From: Thermoflexales bacterium
GTDB lineage: Bacteria > Chloroflexota > Anaerolineae > Fen-1058
Direction: 5' to 3'
NCBI GenBank assembly: GCA_016931085.1
Contig: JAFGFO010000382.1
Span: forward strand, 1 to 10,609
DNA: 10,609 bases
How positions within the stretch are numbered: position 1 is the first letter of the stretch; the number at the start of each line of letters is the position of its first letter. Below the pieces are notes generated by a model. The model searched no databases. It was not told the DNA's origin and was given only the letters and a program-made list of their open reading frames with translations. The position numbers were made by a program, and so were the translations under genes. Shown here piece after piece: positions 7,762 to 10,609 of this stretch.

Positions 7762-7790
7762 GTGACCCCTATATGTGGGTATAGTGTCAC
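7762..7790. repeat. Inverted repeat GTGAC..CTATA / TATAG.GTCAC
   Basis: Arms GTGAC and GTCAC are the outer stem, CTATA and TATAG the inner stem, with a small bulge and a TGTGGG loop. No run of T follows. A related direct element, CCTATATGT followed by GGTA, occurs at 7768-7781 and again at 7800-7815, 32 bp apart (about three helical turns). This could be an operator or a recombination-end remnant; the sequence alone does not decide. Confidence 0.4.
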
Positions 7791-7859
7791 ATTGACATAC
7801 CTATATGTAGAGGTAGCGAGAACTATAGTATTGCTACGAATGCCCATCACAACCATGCT

Positions 7860-7887
7860 TTGCAAAAAGCCCGCCTGGAAGTATAAT
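7860..7887 (+). promoter_or_regulatory. Sigma-70-like promoter upstream of fic
   Basis: TTGCAA at 7860-7865 and a perfect TATAAT at 7882-7887 are separated by 16 nt. The predicted start near 7894 would give an untranslated leader of roughly 100 nt before the fic ATG. It is the best promoter match in this spacer. Confidence 0.55.
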
Positions 7888-7895
7888 GGAGACAG

Positions 7896-7949
7896 ATGCA
7901 AAAACGTGTAATCTTGCTTCTCACAGACATGCCCTATCCGAGCTTATAG
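7896..7949 (+). CDS. 17-codon ORF: leader peptide or gene-start remnant
   Basis: The ATG at 7896 follows the TATAAT by 8 nt and opens MQKRVILLLTDMPYPSL before TAG at 7947-7949. The basic-then-hydrophobic start ending in DMPYP looks like the first strand of a glycosyltransferase-type protein. It may be the severed start of a lost gene whose promoter now drives fic. A regulatory leader peptide is the alternative. With a transcription start near 7894 the message would be almost leaderless for this ORF. Low confidence that it is translated. Confidence 0.25.
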   Translation: MQKRVILLLTDMPYPSL

Positions 7950-7977
7950 TCGGTCGTTGGGCTGGTCACCATAAATG

Positions 7978-7983
7978 AAGGAG
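7978..7983 (+). promoter_or_regulatory. Ribosome binding site for fic
   Basis: AAGGAG lies 8 nt before the ATG at 7992, a near-ideal site that fixes the start of the Fic protein. Confidence 0.75.
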
Positions 7984-7991
7984 ATACAAGT

Positions 7992-9608
7992 ATGAGCAAT
8001 GATGAATCAGCCAAAATTGGATACAAATGGAGTCCTATTACGGATTTGCCAGAGGACTGGAATTCTATGTGCAATCCAGAATTGTATTCTTTGGCATCAG
8101 TATGGGCAGAACAACATAGCCAACTCAAAGAATCTAGAGCTGTAAAGGAATTTAACGAACGTCTACTGCGTGAGTGGTCCATCGAAACTGGGATTCTGGA
8201 ACGTTTATACACGATAGACAGGGGGGTTACTCAACTACTAATTGAACAAGGAATTGATGCAGCATTGATCCCCCATGGAACCACAGATCGTCCAGCAGCA
8301 GAGTTGGTAAATATTCTGCAAGATCATCGCATCACCCTAGAGGGGCTCTTTGATTTTGTGAGTAGTCGCCAGCCTTTAACAATCAGCTATATTCGCCAGT
8401 TGCATCAAACGATTACACAGAGTCAAAGACAAGTTGAGGGAATAGATATGTTTGGGAATCCAGTGCATTTCAACATGTTATATGGAGAATGGAAAAAATT
8501 GCCGAACAACCCCAACCGTCCTGATGGTTTGATACACGAATATTGTCCTCCCTTACAAGTTACTGGCGAAATGGAGCGTTTAGTTCATCTCTTTCAGTCT
8601 AATCAAGATGTTTCTCCAGAAATACGTGCCGCTTGGATACATCACCGCTTTACACAAATTCACCCCTTTCAAGATGGCAATGGTCGTGTAGCACGTGCGC
8701 TTGCTACTTTAGTATTCTTGCAAGCAGGGTGGTTTCCTTTGATTATCAACCGCGACCAACGTAGCGAATATATTGTGGCACTGGAAGCTGCCGACGCAGG
8801 AGATTTAAAATCTCTAGTAATGCTCTTTGGACAAAATGCTAAACGGTCATTTGCACGAGCCTTGGAATTATCCGAAGATGTATTACAGACTGAATCAACT
8901 CTGTCAAAGGTAGTCGATGATCTAGTCGGCTTGTACAAGATGCGCCGACGTGCAACAGAAAAAGCATACAAAGGGGTTGAAGAACTCGCTGGCCAATTAT
9001 ACCGAGAGGCCCGCCTTTTTTTGGTAGGTGTGGCTAAAGAACTTCAACACAAGGTTGCGGATGTTCAACCCGCCCCTCTGGTTATACATGTATCCTCCAA
9101 CAAGGCGGCAAATGATTATTGGTATTATAACGAAATTGTACAAACAGCTAATAAGTTAGATTATTGGGCTAATCTTACGAGCTATCGAAGGTGGGTACGA
9201 TTGCTCCTATGGGATAAATTTGATGGGAAAATGGCACACATAGTTTTTTCGTTTCATTATCTAGGCAAGGTTAATCGCGGCGTTATGGTTTGCTCTGCTT
9301 TCATCCGTTTCCCTGAAAGCAGACTAGAAACAGGGGGTAACGAAGAAATTGAACCTCAGCTTGGAGAGGTATACTCAGAAACAGGGGGTAACGAAGAAAT
9401 TGAACCTCAGCTTGGAGAGGTATACTCAGAAACAGAGGCTGATGAAGAAATCGAGCCTCAGATCAGAGAGACACGCTGCATCTGTCGCGAACCTTTCTAC
9501 TTTTCCTATCAGGACAGCGGCCGACGTGGTGGCCTAGTTGAAGAATTTCACAAATGGGCGAGCGAAGCAGTGTCCATTGGATTAGCTGAATGGGCTCAAC
9601 GCTTATAA
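7992..9608 (+). CDS. Fic family protein (probable AMP-transferase)
   Basis: This 538-residue protein has the complete Fic motif HPFQDGNGRVAR (224-235), with catalytic His224, Asp228 for metal and the GNGR anion hole. Such proteins usually transfer AMP from ATP to a hydroxyl side chain of a target protein. Upstream, GEWKKLPNNPNRPDG (165-179) fits the target-docking flap region. The N-terminal helix SIETGILERLY (63-73) sits where class II Fic proteins carry their self-inhibiting S/TxxxE(G/N) helix. Glu65 could be the inhibitory residue, but the motif is not canonical. After the Fic core, about 250 residues (290-538) belong to no domain I recognise and include a tandem duplication at 446-479. 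The gene is AT-richer than those to its left, which suggests separate acquisition. Downstream, 27 nt after its stop, is a partial hsdR in the same frame. Fic genes are known neighbours of type I restriction loci, so a role linked to restriction is possible; the target is unknown. Confidence 0.9.
   Translation: MSNDESAKIGYKWSPITDLPEDWNSMCNPELYSLASVWAEQHSQLKESRAVKEFNERLLREWSIETGILERLYTIDRGVTQLLIEQGIDAALIPHGTTDRPAAELVNILQDHRITLEGLFDFVSSRQPLTISYIRQLHQTITQSQRQVEGIDMFGNPVHFNMLYGEWKKLPNNPNRPDGLIHEYCPPLQVTGEMERLVHLFQSNQDVSPEIRAAWIHHRFTQIHPFQDGNGRVARALATLVFLQAGWFPLIINRDQRSEYIVALEAADAGDLKSLVMLFGQNAKRSFARALELSEDVLQTESTLSKVVDDLVGLYKMRRRATEKAYKGVEELAGQLYREARLFLVGVAKELQHKVADVQPAPLVIHVSSNKAANDYWYYNEIVQTANKLDYWANLTSYRRWVRLLLWDKFDGKMAHIVFSFHYLGKVNRGVMVCSAFIRFPESRLETGGNEEIEPQLGEVYSETGGNEEIEPQLGEVYSETEADEEIEPQIRETRCICREPFYFSYQDSGRRGGLVEEFHKWASEAVSIGLAEWAQRL
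9327..9464 (+). repeat. 51-bp tandem duplication in fic, with third diverged copy
   Basis: 9327-9377 and 9378-9428 are identical 51-bp units encoding ETGGNEEIEPQLGEVYS. A third, diverged partial unit starts at 9429 (ETEADEEIEPQI). The unit keeps the frame and adds an acidic 17-residue block. Perfect identity of the first two copies points to a very recent slippage or duplication event, while the third shows the array is older than that. Confidence 0.93.
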
Positions 9609-9635
9609 AAGTTTTGCTGTTACCAATACCTGCGA
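9609..9635 (+). other. In-frame gap between fic stop and hsdR fragment
   Basis: The fic TAA (9606-9608) and the ATG at 9636 are in the same frame with no other stop between, so readthrough would give a continuous Fic-HsdR product. There is no clear ribosome binding site before 9636 and no terminator. GTGGC at 9638-9642 and GCCAC at 9652-9656 can form a short stem just after it, without a T-tract. Confidence 0.4.
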
Positions 9636-10609
9636 ATGTGGCCTAATATCCGCCACCTAACCCATGCTTCTAGCCGACGCCAAACACGCACCGTGTTTAA
9701 CAAGCATTTTTACGCACTGCAAGCTATCGCTCGCGTCAACCGGCCCTTTCCAGGCAAAAAATCGGGCCTGATTGTGGATTACCTGGGCATCTTTGAAAAC
9801 CTGCAACGTGCCCTGGCGTTCGATGCGGCGACTGTCTCGACGGGATTGATTGACCTGGACAAGCTGCGCGCTCGCTTTGCCGACCTGCTCACTTCCATCC
9901 AGGCCATGCTGGCGGTGGTCGATCTCTCGACGACCGGTGACCGCCCGGCGCGCATCATCGACCATTTCTTTGACCAGGGCAAGCGCGAGGCGTTTGTCAA
10001 GCTGTTCCAAGAACTCCAAACCGCTTACGAGGTTCTTTCGCCCGATCCGTTCTTGCGCGATTACCTGGACGATTATGCTCTTATTGTCCAGGTCTACCAG
10101 GTGGTTTACAACTACTTTGACCCCGAAGCTGCCAAGCGCCGTGCTCAGCGTGACCTGCTGAAAAAGACAGACGCGCTCATCCGCCAAAACGTCACCGTCA
10201 TGGGGCACCTGGGCACGCTGCCGCTGTATCCCATCAGTCGCGACCTTGCCAACGTCATACGGGCCGACAACGTCAGCGACCGCGTCAAGGTCACCAACCT
10301 GTACCACAGCCTGGTTTTGCACATTGAGCAGTATCAAGACGAGCAGCCATACCTCATCTCAATTGGCGAGCAAGTGGAGACCATCATCCGGCTCTTGCGC
10401 GAGCGGCAGATCAGCGTCGAGGTGGCGCTGGCCCAAGTCCAGGGCAAGGTTGACCAGGCTTTGACAGCCCAAGAGGAGCAGATCGCCAGTGATCTTGCGC
10501 CGGGCGAGTTTGCGCTGTTTTGGGTGCTCAAAGGCCAGGGCATACCGCAGCCCAAGCAGACCGCGCAGGCCGTTCATCGAGTTCTGGAGTCTCACCCCAG
10601 TTGGCCTTA
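9636..10609 (+). pseudogene. hsdR: Type I restriction HsdR, 5'-truncated, runs off window
   Basis: An open frame runs from an ATG at 9636 to the window end (324 complete codons). From about residue 28 it matches the end of a type I restriction motor subunit: superfamily 2 helicase motif VI QAIARVNRPFPGKKSG (29-44), then GLIVDYLGIF, then the long helical C-terminal region (DUF3387/T1RH-like_C type; for example REAFVKLFQELQTAYEVLSP at 117-136, and VYQVVYNYFDP at 153-163). The N-terminal nuclease domain and helicase motifs I to V, normally some 600 or more residues, are absent. The first 27 residues do not look like HsdR. The breakpoint is therefore close to 9700-9716. GC-rich codon use returns here, unlike fic. 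It cannot be an active restriction subunit alone; it is either a relic or a C-terminal domain kept for another use. No hsdM or hsdS is visible. Confidence 0.8.
9682..9698. repeat. Perfect 7-bp inverted repeat at the hsdR breakpoint
   Basis: AAACACG and CGTGTTT are separated by CAC. The hairpin sits immediately before the point where HsdR homology begins. It may mark the deletion or insertion junction; it is too short to name as a transposon end. Confidence 0.45.

Larger units (their letters stand above)
7732..7991. other. Mosaic intergenic spacer
   Basis: This 260-nt gap is visibly AT-richer than the genes to its left. It holds an inverted repeat (7762-7790), a repeated CCTATATGT element, a promoter-like sequence (7860-7887) and a 17-codon ORF (7896-7949). 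No RNA gene was recognised. It separates a truncated hydrolase from an AT-rich fic gene, so at least one recombination junction probably lies within it. Confidence 0.55.

Noticed and set aside
7762..7790. Inverted repeat as a rho-independent terminator
   Set aside because: The stem is AT-rich inside, bulged, and not followed by a T-tract.
7792..7829. TTGACA with TATAGT as a promoter
   Set aside because: The spacing is 26 nt, far from the usual 16-18, and no -10-like hexamer occurs at the right distance.
9327..9464. Tandem repeat as a CRISPR array
   Set aside because: Units are directly adjacent with no spacers and encode an in-frame protein repeat.
9657..10337. Minus-strand open frame of 226 codons at the right end
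   Set aside because: The forward frame encodes recognisable HsdR sequence through the whole stretch and continues to the window end.

Overview
The window looks like part of a defence-gene island from a Chloroflexota-type bacterium (Anaerolineae or Caldilineae-like). That assignment is an inference from three things seen here: a lipoprotein with a Thr/Pro-rich linker after its lipobox, a STAND ATPase with an N-terminal effector-associated domain and TPR repeats, and a DUF499-type ATPase. No rRNA, tRNA, CRISPR array or transposase was seen. All supported genes are on the + strand; the long minus-strand open frames are shadows of GC-rich genes.

Layout. (1) 1-391: an imperfect hairpin, then an 87-residue ORF whose ATG lies inside the hairpin. 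This is probably the tail of a lost gene. (2) 392-6841: a tight three-gene block. It holds a 194-residue protein with PD-(D/E)XK-nuclease-like features (392-976), a 987-residue DUF499-family P-loop ATPase with an embedded bacterial Ig-like domain (987-3950), and a 964-residue EAD/NB-ARC/TPR STAND protein (3947-6841). The first junction is 10 nt and the second is a GTGA stop/start overlap, so the block is very likely one operon. (3) 6856-7731: a lipoprotein alpha/beta hydrolase that ends before its catalytic Asp and His. (4) 7732-7991: an AT-richer, mosaic spacer with an inverted repeat, a promoter-like sequence and a 17-codon ORF. (5) 7992-9608: an AT-richer Fic family AMPylase-type gene with a fresh 51-bp in-frame duplication. 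(6) 9636-10609: the 3' part of a type I restriction HsdR gene, starting only at helicase motif VI and running off the window.

How the parts may work together. The nuclease-like protein and the DUF499 ATPase form a plausible nuclease/motor pair. The STAND protein, translationally coupled to the ATPase, is a plausible sensor that would act through another EAD-bearing partner. No such partner is visible in the window. This nuclease-like/DUF499/EAD-STAND cassette is the best candidate for an undescribed system. The right half, with a 3'-truncated hydrolase, an AT-rich fic and a 5'-truncated hsdR, looks like a rearrangement zone where defence genes were exchanged. All functions are assigned by reading motifs; no database search was possible.
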